Origin: Ectocarpus siliculosus
Taxonomy: Eukaryota > Sar > Phaeophyceae > Ectocarpales > Ectocarpaceae
Reading direction: 5' to 3'
DNA: 38,629 bases
Assembly (NCBI GenBank): GCA_000310025.1
Contig: FN649742.1
Location: 4,188,559 to 4,227,187, forward strand
Of this stretch, positions 1 through 19,900 are shown in pieces. The position numbers and the translations under genes are program-made. Under the pieces are notes generated by a model. The model was not told where the DNA came from. It saw only the letters and a list, made by a program, of their open reading frames with translations, and did no database searches. The stretch's first letter is position 1. The number at the start of each line of letters is the position of its first letter.

Positions 1-480
1 TTGGGGGGGGGGGATTTGGTTTTTGGAAATGTGGAGGAAAAATTTGGGGGGTGGGGGAAGAAGGAGAAAATTTTAAATTTTTTTGGGGTTTTGGGGGGAA
101 AAACCGTTTTTTTTTTTTGGGGAAATTTTTTTTTTTAAAAGGGGGGGGGGAAGTTTTATTTGCGGGGGGGGGAAAAAAAAAAGGGGGGTTAAGGGGTTTT
201 TTTTGGGGTTGGAATAAGGGGGGGGGGGGGGTTGTTTTTTGGGGGGTTTGAAAGGGGGTGAAAAAGGGGGGAAGGGTTTTTTTTTGGATAAAAAATTTTG
301 GGAAAAATTTTTTGGGCCCTTTTTGGAAAATTGGGAAGGAAAGTTTGGCCTTTGGGTTTTGGTTTTGGGGGAAAAATTTTTTTTTTTTTTGGGGGGGGGG
401 GGTTAAATGTTTTAACCCTTAAAAACTCAAAAAAAAAAGGGCCCCCCCCCCCCCCCCCCCCCCCCCCTCTAATCACCGCC
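1..480. other. Low-complexity, low-quality contig end
   Basis: This stretch is almost entirely runs of G, T and A with a C-run of more than 20 bases near 440-465. No gene-like composition is visible and the open frames are homopolymer artefacts. It looks like degraded consensus where assembly broke at the repeat that begins right after it. No biological content should be read from it. Confidence 0.8.
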
Positions 481-1081
481 CCCCCCCGGTGTTTGCCATC
501 GGGGTTGGGTTTTCGTCGCTTGGCAACGACGTTGTAAAACAAGCCCCCCCCTCGGTGTTTGCCATCGGGATTGGGTTTTCGTCGCTTGGCAACGACGTTG
601 TCAAAGAAGCCAATTCACTTCGTGACTCGGCAACCAGGTTACCATTTTGTTTTTTACCTCTGTTTTTGTTTTGCGGTAACCATGAATGGTGGTCGAGTAG
701 ATCATGTTGTGCGGGGTGGAGAAACCTCGCTCCGCGAAAGGGGAATGATCGCACCACGTTGTGTTAAAATGGTCAAGCATCCTCGACGCAATTACACAGT
801 GCTTACAACTGTCTCTGGAAGTGAAAGCACCAGAACATAAATTAAGTCATACGCAGCTGTCATCCGTACGCAAGGAAGTAAGCACAAGATGCCGAACACC
901 CTTGTAGCAGGATGCAGCGCACCCTTCATGCGACTCGCCGAATACCTCACGGCGCTTCGCGCTTGGTCATGTGAGAGCCTGGTCCGGTGAGAACCTGGCG
1001 TGCTCCGTCCCGGCTTTGTAGGGATGCGAGGTCAATGGTCTAACGACTACGGCATGCACGACTATGAGTACACCCCCCCCC
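481..1081 (+). repeat. Dispersed ~600 bp repeat, copy A
   Basis: This is one of three near-identical copies in the window; the others are at 9498-10098 (same strand) and 24401-25022 (opposite strand). The left part is two tandem subunits of about 57-60 bases, each with TTTTCGTCGCTTGGCAACGA and separated by C-runs. Then comes a unique body, and the right end is GACTATGAGTAC followed by a C-run. No protein-coding potential is conserved between copies, so it is probably a non-autonomous element or a repeat with a minisatellite head. Both ends are C-tracts. CTCTAATCA occurs just outside each end (467-475 and 1081-1089); it could be a target-site duplication, but the other copies do not show it. 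Confidence 0.8.
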
Positions 1082-2588
1082 TCTAATCATAGCTGATTGT
1101 TTTGGATTGTTTTGTGTAGATCGTGTTCGACGACACCGAACGCCAGAAGAAGACAAACATATCGGCATCTTGGGGGCATGATGCACTTGTTCAGAAGACC
1201 TCGTGACGTGGCCCTTTATGGTGTCGGCTTCGGCATGATCTTCTTTCTCTCGTGCAGCGGAAGTGCGAGATGTGATACCAGGCTTGCTGTCTCCGGCGTT
1301 TCCTTGCTGACCCCCCCTTTTTCGAGATGAGACTGCCCGAACGGCTTTCAAGCTTGACGCCAGCATCGACAACCGAACGTGAGCTCAGCCTCAGAGCACG
1401 TGCTGCCTGCGGGTTGGTGGGGGTCAGTGTCAGGCTCGAGTTCAGCTTTGCGGATATCACGTTTACATCCTACGTCAGTTGTTTGAGTGCGTGGCGGAAC
1501 TGGAATTCGGACGCCTATGTAGGGTTACGGCGAGGATCCGTACGATTCCGTAGCTTGACCTGTTCATCTAGAAACCTATGTTCGTTTTGATAAACAAGTG
1601 CGTCGCCGACAACTATATGTGAGGGATCTCCTCTATACACGCCCCGCATTCGATCCTTGGCTTGGTTACTAGGCAAGACATGATTTATTCAGGTAACCTC
1701 AACTCGACCGGCTTGCGGCACGCTGAGTTATTTCTTCACGTCCTTCTGTGCGTAATGACCAGGATTGGCTACGTCCAACACATTGTTGGAACTTCGATAT
1801 TTTCCGACATCTGTTTCATTTATTTGTACTTAGCGACACACAAAGTACACAAAGTACGTGTGAGCGGAAGGTTTTCCCTCGCTCCTAACCAGCTCAACGG
1901 TTCATTATTATCTGTTCTCGGCCGTTGTCTGTGGTTGACCCCGTTAGATTCTTGCCTCTTGCTATGTCCATGCCTTTGTTTTTGGCTGTTGGCTCGCTCA
2001 ACTTTGCCTCGCAGCAAAGATGCATGGAAGCTCATGAGATGGCATGAATGCACAAAGGGTCAACAGGAAAAACCAAATATGAAAACTTGGCACATGTTTA
2101 ATTGCAACGACGCGGAGACGGTGGACTACTGGCTTCATGGGGCAACGTGAGAGTTGACGTTTCGTGGTGTGTTAGCCCGCACATTTTCCTTTAACTACCA
2201 AAGAAAAGGCGCAAAAAACGAATACACTGAACCCCGACTACAGCGAATGCCATCAAGAATGTACTGCTGTTAACACGTTTCGTTTGTGCTGGACGAGGTA
2301 CTGGCGTAGAATTCCCCACGGCTGCTGGAAAGCGTGGAAGAGCTTTCCTGCATATCTCTGTACCCGTTGTCGGCTATTAGTGAGCAAGGTTGTCGGAGGG
2401 CGCGCGTGCATTTGACGGTAGATAGATATTTATAGACAGACAGACAAACAAAACCCAGGAGGAGAGACAGGAGCCATAAATGTTTGCCATGTTAGATTAT
2501 GGGTGGAAATGCTGGGTAGGTTTCCGATTTTTTTCGCAATTGCGAAAGAATCGGCAACACCAAATTGCTTTCCTTTCCCTCTTTGGCA
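1082..2588. other. Intergenic, no supported gene
   Basis: No open frame here has convincing composition, splice structure or recognisable motif. A frame at 1662-2150 is open but lacks an early ATG and resembles no family known to me. No RNA gene was recognised. Confidence 0.5.
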
Positions 2589-2999
2589 ATGACTCAGACT
2601 ATCAGAGGCTATGGGAAGCTTATTGGGCACTGGAACGCCAACAAAAGCACGAACAAGTGCCTAGCCCGGATGGTGCAGAGGGTTGCTCAGAGATTGGACG
2701 TGAAAGCAGGTCCGCGAACGGACACCGGTAGTAGCAGCATCAACAGCGACAAACACAGAGGCACCACCACCACCATCCGCAGAAATGAGAGCAGGCTAAA
2801 GAGGAAGAGGGTCACTGACTCAACGGTGTCTCTTCAAGCCGGAAAGAGGCCCAGGACAGACCAAGAAAAATCAGTTCGCTCGGATGGCACGAGCACCAGG
2901 CAAGAAGCATGGCACATCCCAAGATTGAAACAGTATCGGCTGAAGCAACCTCGATATCGAAACAAGTCGATGTCCACAAAGGTCTGGATCCATGTGTAG
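2589..2999 (+). CDS. Doubtful small basic protein
   Basis: An ATG-initiated frame of 136 residues ends at a TAG at 2997. The product is rich in Lys, Arg, Ser and Thr. It carries two clusters resembling nuclear localisation signals (RLKRKRV and GKRPRTD), with a possible helical N-terminus around HWNANKSTNKCLARMVQRVA. I recognise no domain. It stands alone, with no clear splice partners. It could be a lineage-specific gene, a remnant of a transposon-encoded protein, or a chance frame. Transcription or homology evidence would be needed to accept it. Confidence 0.22.
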   Translation: MTQTIRGYGKLIGHWNANKSTNKCLARMVQRVAQRLDVKAGPRTDTGSSSINSDKHRGTTTTIRRNESRLKRKRVTDSTVSLQAGKRPRTDQEKSVRSDGTSTRQEAWHIPRLKQYRLKQPRYRNKSMSTKVWIHV

Positions 3000-3757
3000 C
3001 TCTTGTTGCCCCCCGTCAGAATTGGGGGGCAGCTGCCTAGAGACGATGAATGTGACCCTTGCCATAGTTCCGATGGCGGGGATTTTTCCCCGTTTGAAAA
3101 TTCTTCGGTTTAATCAGTTCTAGACAAAATAGGTGGAGAGAACAGGCGCGTTGACTTCGCCAACCTCGATACGTCGCTCACGCCCTCTCCACAGACACAT
3201 CTCTCGGCCTACCTGCACTTCGTATCAAATCAATTCAAAGATATGCCGCGCACGGGGAGCGCTAGGGCACGCAGCTTATTATCTCACCGAATCCTTCCCG
3301 CGCGCGCTCGCGACTCGAACCCACGACCCGCCGACAGAGTCTTTGGGGCCACCACCGTCTGGTTTTCGAGCAAACTAATAAAAGGTTCACAAAGAACAAA
3401 CCATTTGTCCTTTTGACCCTGTCTCATTCCCTCCCTTCGCCTGCCACCATGCCGATGCGTCTGTGGCAGCGTCGACGCCAATATGATGGCGGTCCTCACT
3501 ATCGTTGCTTACCAGCGTTTCGTATCGACCTGGCATCTCCAATGCTCGTCATTGGAGCTTAACAAGGCATGCCGGCGCGAAGCGACTTTGGTCGTGACAG
3601 TTGGTGAAGGCTTCATGCCAGTGGACCGCCTGGCTCGAAGCAGGAAGCACAACGAGGTGGGAGTGCGCCGGGCTACGGCCGGAAAAACGATGGCCGGGCC
3701 AGGCGTCATGCCGGCGTCAAGGGTTCCACAATCCGTCCGCGCGGTCTGGTATGGGGC
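3000..3757. other. Intergenic, no supported gene; tRNA-like fragment on the minus strand
   Basis: No credible coding sequence. The minus strand of about 3290-3372 contains GGGTTCGAGTC, which resembles a pol III B-box or T-arm, preceded by a GC-rich stretch. I could not fold a complete tRNA cloverleaf, so this may be a decayed tRNA or tRNA-derived SINE. Confidence 0.35.
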
Positions 3758-4268
3758 ATGGATGTAAAGGCACTCGGACAGGGTGAAGTTGACTTCACTC
3801 ACGTGCGTTGCCTGCAACTCACCGCGACAGCCTGCCAGGAGCCTCTGCCGGATGGGCTTGAGTTGCCGGCGTCCCTCCAGCAGCTCAAATTCAGGGATTA
3901 TTTCAACAAGCCTACCGCCGGAGTCACGTGGCCGCAGTCACTGGAGACGCTCAAGTTCGGGTCTGGTTATAACCAGCCGATCCACGCAGTTGTGGCCGCC
4001 GGCACTATGGCGGCTCAAGTTCGGTGCTTTTAACCAGCCAATTCACGCAGTCGCGTGGCCGCCGTCATTGCAGCGCCTCCAATTAGGGTTTAGTTTCGAC
4101 AAGCCTATCACCAAGGTCGCGTGGCCGCCATTCCTGCAGCGCCTCCAGTTCGGCTCGCGCTTCAACCAAACGCTCGCTGAAGTCGTGTGGCCGTCCTCAC
4201 TGGTGCAGCTCGAGTTCGGGGATTATTTTAACAAGCCCATCGCTGGAGTCGTGTGGCCAAGTCCTTAG
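3758..4268 (+). pseudogene. FNIP/LRR-type repeat gene fragment, frameshifted
   Basis: The translation shows about six tandem units of roughly 22-23 residues with the pattern WPxSLxxLxFGxxFNxPIxxV, the layout of FNIP-type leucine-rich repeats. The first two units are read from an ATG at 3758. Within unit two, near 3990, about two bases appear to be missing: GTTGTGGCCGCC stands where the other repeats predict GTG TGG CCG CC. Reading shifts into the frame of the remaining four units, which end at TAG 4266. As written, the first frame stops at 4033. No flanking domain (kinase, GTPase or F-box) is visible. It is either a decayed member of an expanded repeat family or a sequencing error in a short repeat protein. 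FNIP repeats are presumed to mediate protein binding; no specific partner can be inferred. Confidence 0.6.
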
Positions 4269-5724
4269 CTGCTAAGTTCTCAATTTGGTGGTGGCACGTT
4301 CTGTATTGTGGTGTGTATGGAGGCCACCATTGACAAGATCTGTGCCCTGTCCTTCAAACACTAAATTCCTCACGTGCCTCTCTCTACTGCCTGCTGTTGG
4401 AATTTGCCAGCACAAATAGTGCAGCTGTGGCAGGCTCGGTGGATTGGTCGTTCCTGCCAGGCTGCTTCCATTACCATTGGTGCCTGAGGCGGTGGGGTGG
4501 TGCCAGCTCCGTCGGCTACATATCTACGGCACCCGCATCACAGAGTCTCGTCTTCTTCGACATTACCAAGCAACAACCATATAACACCATGGTGCACCGT
4601 TCGGATGATCTCTTTACGAAGAGAGCCTCGTCCGCACAACACATTCATTCCCCATGCCGCCCTTCTTCCTATGCTAGCGGGGTCGCTGTCCTCGCCCTCG
4701 CCACAGCCTCCGTACTCGAGGTGTACCAGATCTTCAAGGATGGTGTCGTCCTGACTGAATTGGAATTGCACAAGAAACGACCACCACTGCCGCTGCCAAG
4801 AACATATTGACCAGAAGCAGAGACAACACACACATCCTTGTCGCAACCCCTGTGTGACCTCAAATCAGTCCAAGATCTCTCCCGTCACCCATGGGTACCC
4901 GGTAGCCGGGCTTACATGTCATCGCGGCATTGGCGGACATCTGTTACCATTTCCTCCGAGAGACCGGCTCGAGCCAGTAGTTGCCACACCAGCTATCTGT
5001 CGGTCGGTTGAGTCATAGGCCTCAAAGACGTCTCAAAGCTGCGCTGAATGCGTCCTTCAGCTGGACTAGACTAATGGGGCGAGCAGGTCGTGGCGAGTTG
5101 CTTTCGCATTGAATACGCCAGACCAATGTGGACACTTTGTAAGTGACACACGAGCTGATCTACAGCAGGTAGGTATGGAAGGTGAAGAAAGTTCTGGTGG
5201 CGTCGGTAGTCTAGATGCTCCTGCGCGACACGATGCTCTCCACGCTATGTATGCTACAAATACAATCTAGAATACTCGGATCATGTAGCACGGCGATTGG
5301 TGGATAACACGCGCGCCTAATTGCGATGTTCATTGCCGTGTTCATTCGTAGGGCCTCCATTGTACGGTCCCTCGGTAACATGTTTGCGGGGATAACGGTA
5401 CAATGTCGTCCACCGAGAATGAGAGCTGTGGGAGGCACTTGCAAGTGGTCTGGTGGATCGTGATCATGAACCCTGTGCACGCAACGGTTGGAAAAGTACC
5501 GACGGTTGGAAAAGCACCGAGATACCCCCCCCCCCCCCCCCAGCGATTCCAGACTTCAGCCCCCCTCGCAAAGGTGTCAAAGGGTGTGGTGCTGCTGCGT
5601 GAACGAAGCAGCCAATTCATCATGTGTGTATCGGAGCACTGCCTCGTGCTGTTGTGCAGCAGCAGTGTAGTAGACTCTTGTACGACAGCAGCGTAGTAGA
5701 CGGGGGTAGGCGCTTTGTAGGGCG
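4269..5724. other. Intergenic, no supported gene
   Basis: Open frames on both strands (for example 4397-4810 + and 4538-4846 -) overlap each other and show no recognisable motif. A C-run lies near 5525-5541. The final part would hold the promoter and 5' UTR of the ligase gene, but no core promoter motif is obvious. Confidence 0.45.
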
Positions 5725-5840
5725 ATGCACCGCGCCTTCCTGCTGCTGCTCACAGTCTCGCTAAACTGCTGTGCAGCCTGCCTTAGCGTGGGAACCATGA
5801 AGAAGGCCAACTTGACCCCGAGAACGATACTGCTCAGAAG
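5725..5840 (+). CDS. Tentative first exon of the ligase gene (signal-peptide-like)
   Basis: An ATG at 5725 opens a frame beginning MHRAFLLLLTVSLNCCAACL, a typical hydrophobic signal peptide, followed by a basic stretch. The frame reaches a possible donor AAG|GTGGGA after 116 bases (phase 2). The phase matches an acceptor at 6479/6480, which has a good pyrimidine tract and ends in CCCCAG. Joining them gives the ligase an ATG, which the long 5' open exon itself lacks. If right, the enzyme has a signal peptide followed by an Arg/Ser/Pro-rich stretch, the bipartite layout expected for secondary plastids. This is a model from phase and composition only; the frame could equally be a chance ORF. Confidence 0.33.
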
Positions 5841-6479
5841 GTGGGACACAGAGAGAGCATTGTCAATTGTATGGCGCTTGCTGCTGCCCTTTCGCCTACA
5901 CCTGCGCTCTAGACGGATAGCCACCTTACCATGTCATTGGTTTTTGCCGTAGAGTCCGTGGGGTGGTTTCAGAACAAGGGTGGGGTTGTCGGGCAATGGT
6001 GCCGGCAGTGTACACTGTCCTAGCAGCAGCAGCGTCTTTCTACGGCACCTTGGCTGTTTAACGCGGCAGCGCCGATGGGGCCAAGTACAGTAGACATGGG
6101 GACGTGGTTTCTATGGACACCATATTTCGCGTTATGTCCTTCTGCGTACCAAGGCTAAACCTGCTGCCTGGTTGTGTATCGTTGTTTAAAATTTTAAAAT
6201 TTGAACGCCACTCTGCCAGATGTGGACGGAAACGAGCCTGCATGGCATCAGCTCCACACCTCATATGGCGTAATTCCACCCGACCCCCAAATGCCTTGCG
6301 CGCCTGTTGTGCTGGCACATATCCTTGACCTCCCCAACAAGGGAAGAGTTGAGAGAAAGTTGAAGTGCGACCTCGTTTTTGGCTCTTCCGCCGCTGGAAG
6401 TAATCTACCGTGCCCGGCCTGCCTGGCGTGCGCCATGCCTGCTTGCTTCCCTCCACTTTTCTGGCGCGAATCACCCCAG

Positions 6480-16398
<9,919 letters not shown>

Positions 16399-16452
16399 GA
16401 GCCCCGGCAACGGTCGAGGCGCGTGCGCGGGGGGGGGGGGGGGGAGGGGGTT

Positions 16453-16552
16453 NNNNNNNNNNNNNNNNNNNNNNNNNNNNNNNNNNNNNNNNNNNNNNNN
16501 NNNNNNNNNNNNNNNNNNNNNNNNNNNNNNNNNNNNNNNNNNNNNNNNNNNN
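16453..16552. other. Assembly gap (100 N)
   Basis: Exactly 100 N bases flanked by G-runs, 54 bases after the ligase stop codon. The true gap size is unknown, and the ligase 3' UTR may continue through it. Confidence 0.95.
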
Positions 16553-18328
16553 AAGAAGAATGGGGGGGGGGGGGGGGGGGAGGGGGGGGGGCTGCGATCT
16601 TGGCATCCATGTATGTGCAAGCGGACGTTCTCGTATGCCTTACTACGATAGTCTAGAGGTAAGATAGACCGGTAGGGAGCGTGCTCGCTGTTTGCGGTGT
16701 GACGAGCTGGCTGGCTTTGCTTGAAGGGTGAGACCTTGGATTTTTGCTCGTTTTTGCGCGAAGCACATAATAGAGCTTGTGTTGTGGTGCCTGCTCCCTA
16801 CTCTCTACAAGAGCTCACGTGGGTGGGTAGGTGCCAACATCTATTCCGCAAAATTCCTGTTTTTTTTTTCCCACGGCGTGCTCCTGCTCATTTTCAACAT
16901 TTTTTTTTCACCTGCTCCGGCGGTACGATCGTGATTTTGTAGGGTGGTGCCATTTGAGGCCCATCAACACCACGGCCGTCCTAGAAGATGGTGGGGGGGA
17001 GTTCTCTTGCCGTCGCGTGTACACTAACTACTTGCTTGGTTGAGTGTACAGAAAGTACAGATGAGTTGTCTCCAAATCGAGATTTACTTCCCAAGGGTCA
17101 GAAATTTTCTACAGAAGCGGCGTAGCAAGTAGGCGGGACGTTGAAAAATCTACAAATCTACTTGTGGTGACTTAAGCCAGATGTAATTGTGGGGGAGAAA
17201 CACGTGCAATGTTCACAAAATATTACGATGATGTGAACAAAATTGAAACCCAGCAAGTGGGAGGATCAGGCAAGGCGCAAACACGACGATGTCGTGGCTC
17301 CTTCTGGCGGACACATGAACGTGTCTCTCTCGCATGATGGATCGCGTTTTTTTGCGAAAAAGAGCGAGAGCAAGGCAGGCCCGACCGCCTTACGCAAGCG
17401 AGCCGGGCCGCCGTCGAGGCGCAAGTTGCAACAACCCCCCGCTCCGCATACATGCCCAAGAAATCGAGCAAAGGGCCATCATCGGCCTCGATTGCAACAA
17501 CTTCATGGGGCAATAATGACGGACGTCAAAAAAATGTTATTTATATGTTTTTTATTAACCATTCTCTCTCATCGTTTCGGGCTACCGTGAAGCGGAGCCC
17601 GGCGACAAATTGATGCCGCAAGAATACTCTAATCAAAAGAGCTACGCTTACGTAGCCGCAACCAACCACATCAAACACATGTATTTTCAAACAAATGCAA
17701 GCCCGCCCCACACGCACAACACTTTTTCTAAGGCGGTCCAATGTGAAAACCACCCCCTTTGCAAGAGCGTCGGATACAAAGCAACACCGTCGCCATACAC
17801 CGACAAGCAAGCAAATACCACAACTAACTGCGGATACCATACTCACGGCAAACAGATCGATGAAAGAAAGCACTGGTCCTAATTTTAGAAAGGACGCTGC
17901 TTTTTTCTTGAGAACAAAAGCCGAGGGCATATCAAAACGCCCAGGAGAAAACGGCGGTTACAAATCCCTCCTCTCTTAGCACCGAACGGAAAAACAAAGG
18001 AAGGAACCTCGCCCAAGGGCCAAAACTAACACACGCATCATGCAGAAGAAATAAAAACACGAGAAAGGGATGACAATAATACCAATCAACAAACAACGCC
18101 AGACGACCGAAACACATTGATTGGTGAGATGGAACGATACGGGCTGCATTTTTCAACCAAACCAAGACCAACCCGAGTAAAAATTCCACACATTTCCACA
18201 CATTTAACAAATTAACACAACAAACACAAACAAACGCACGCGAATCGATACATCACTCTACGTCGATCCTCCATTCAACCCAACGCCGGGCGTAAAACAA
18301 GACTGCACCCACCCCCACGATCCGCATT
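16553..18328. other. Intergenic between convergent genes, no supported gene
   Basis: The left part presumably carries ligase 3' UTR, and the AT-richer 17880-18328 carries the 3' UTR of the minus-strand secreted-protein gene. Open frames at 17243-17590 (+), 17223-17513 (-) and 17541-17930 (-) have no recognisable motif and no clear splice structure. Confidence 0.5.
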
Positions 18329-19900
18329 TCACAAAGCGAACATGGTGGACAGCCAGCGAGCGTTGGGCTCCGACCCTACCGGCACCAGCGCGGTAGAGTT
18401 GCTCGACAGGCTAGCAGTACCCTGCTCTTCCTCCCCACCGTATCTCGTGTCCGCTGTTGCTGCCAACGCCTCCTCCACCTCGCCGGCATCCGCGCAGCCG
18501 AAGTCGATCCAGAAGTTCTCCTCCAGGGTCGGGCGCGTGGTGCTCGTCGCCGGCGTGAACTTGGCCCACGAGGTCGCCTCGGAAGGGTCGTCGACCCCGG
18601 ACACCGACAGGAACGTGTTCTCCCCCGCGGCGTCGAGGCTCTCGGCGCCGTCCGCGACCAGGAGCCAGACGGGCACCTCGCAGCCGTCGTTGTCGGAGGA
18701 GGCGGCGGCGTCGTCGGCGGTGTCCACGCCGACGTTCTCGGCCACGTACATGAGGAAGACGGTGTTGACGGTGGAGGTCGGGGGCAGGTACTCCACGCCG
18801 ACGGCCCAGTCGGCGTCCACCACGCCGTACCCGGACGCGCAGACGTTCATCGTGGTGGAGAAGACGACGTCCGTCCGGTCGGCGCCGACGGCGGCGTAGC
18901 TCGGCCGGCCGTTCCGGAAGACGACCCCGCCCTCGCCGTCGACGCCGCTGAGGGAGTAGACGCCCGCCCGGTCCTCGCCGTTGTTGATCTTGAGGTTCGC
19001 GCAGCCGCCGACCGCGGACGTGTCGACCATCGTCGTGTCGGTGGGGAGATCGGTAGGTGCCGGCGTTGTTGCCGGGGGGACGACGGTCTCCGCGGTGGAC
19101 ATCGTCGAGTTCTCGTTCTCCGCAGGCGAAGAGGGGACTGGGTCATTGGGCGCCGGGGTGGTGGTCACCGGCGCCGCGGCGATGACGTCGGCGGTCCAGG
19201 CGGAGCACGACATGTGGAGCTTCGAGATGCACGACCCGCAGGTGGGGTCGTTGTTCCTGACCCAGGGTTGCAGCATGTCCTCCGGGTCCTTCAGGTCGGC
19301 CGGCTCGAAAACGGCCGATTCGAGGGACAGGAAGAACTTGGAATTGGGCGACGCCTGGGTGATGTACCACGTGGTAGGCACCCCCTCCTCATCTTTCGCG
19401 AAGAACTTGTTGCCGTTTGCAGCGGCGTAGACCGGCCTCCGGTCGCTGTAGTGGCCCTGGAAGTCGTACGTGCCGGTCAGTTCGTCCCCGGCCCCCGTAG
19501 GAACGAACAGGCTAGAGCACGCCGGCAGCAGGGCGCCGTCGGCGGACGCTTGTAGCAGCCTGCGGCCGCCTCCCTTGTTAGCCTCGACCTTGCTCTTCTT
19601 AGGCTTCTTGGCGCGTCCGGCCTTCTTGCTCTCCTTGCTCTTCTTAGCCCTCTTGGAGCCGCCGTTCTTCTTGCCCTTCCTGGCCGCCGACGCTGGATGC
19701 ACCTCCAGATGTTGGTACCCACCGCTGCTCCCGGCCTCAAGAAGACCACTCTCGCCGCCGCGGTAGCTCGCCCTCCTTCCCACCACGGTGTCTGCGGTCA
19801 TGGCCGATCCGCGCAGGGAGGTGCCACCTGAGCAAGGCGTGGTGGTCAAGCCTAGGACGACCGACAGCGCCGCCAAGGATACTGCTGCTGTGTTCGACAT
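18329..19900 (-). CDS. Secreted two-module protein, single exon, 523 aa
   Basis: ATG is at 19900-19898 and the stop at 18331-18329. Residues 1 to about 25 are a moderately hydrophobic signal peptide. Residues 74-112 form a Lys-rich basic segment (about 17 lysines) ending at RRLLQ (113-117), a likely processing or spacer region. Two related modules follow: about 127-232 (C...LTGTYDFQGHYSDRRPVYAA...TTWYI...C) and about 300-500 (C...RAGVYSLSG...NGRPSYAAVG...W). They share a GxYxxxG..xRPxYAA core with flanking cysteines. They are joined by a Thr/Pro/Ser-rich linker (245-290) that looks like an O-glycosylated stalk. There is no C-terminal membrane helix. It is probably an extracellular or cell-wall protein; I do not recognise a named family. 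Strong GC bias at third positions and the intact length support a real gene. Confidence 0.85.
   Translation of the reverse strand: MSNTAAVSLAALSVVLGLTTTPCSGGTSLRGSAMTADTVVGRRASYRGGESGLLEAGSSGGYQHLEVHPASAARKGKKNGGSKRAKKSKESKKAGRAKKPKKSKVEANKGGGRRLLQASADGALLPACSSLFVPTGAGDELTGTYDFQGHYSDRRPVYAAANGNKFFAKDEEGVPTTWYITQASPNSKFFLSLESAVFEPADLKDPEDMLQPWVRNNDPTCGSCISKLHMSCSAWTADVIAAAPVTTTPAPNDPVPSSPAENENSTMSTAETVVPPATTPAPTDLPTDTTMVDTSAVGGCANLKINNGEDRAGVYSLSGVDGEGGVVFRNGRPSYAAVGADRTDVVFSTTMNVCASGYGVVDADWAVGVEYLPPTSTVNTVFLMYVAENVGVDTADDAAASSDNDGCEVPVWLLVADGAESLDAAGENTFLSVSGVDDPSEATSWAKFTPATSTTRPTLEENFWIDFGCADAGEVEEALAATADTRYGGEEEQGTASLSSNSTALVPVGSEPNARWLSTMFAL

Noticed and set aside
51-542. Gly/Phe/Lys/Pro-rich ORFs at the start of the window
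   Set aside because: They are translations of homopolymer-dominated low-quality sequence.
481-840. Short ORFs shared by the dispersed repeat copies
   Set aside because: Frames are interrupted differently between copies A, B and C, so no conserved protein is encoded.
1662-2150. 162-codon plus-strand ORF
   Set aside because: The apparent start is not ATG, the composition is Cys/Leu-rich and patternless, and there is no recognisable family or splice partner.
4397-4846. Overlapping ORFs on both strands, considered as retrotransposon remains
   Set aside because: No reverse transcriptase, integrase or protease motif could be seen in any frame.
17541-17930. 129-codon minus-strand ORF with an ATG
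   Set aside because: It has no domain and irregular composition and lies in the AT-richer 3' flank of the secreted-protein gene; more likely UTR or chance.
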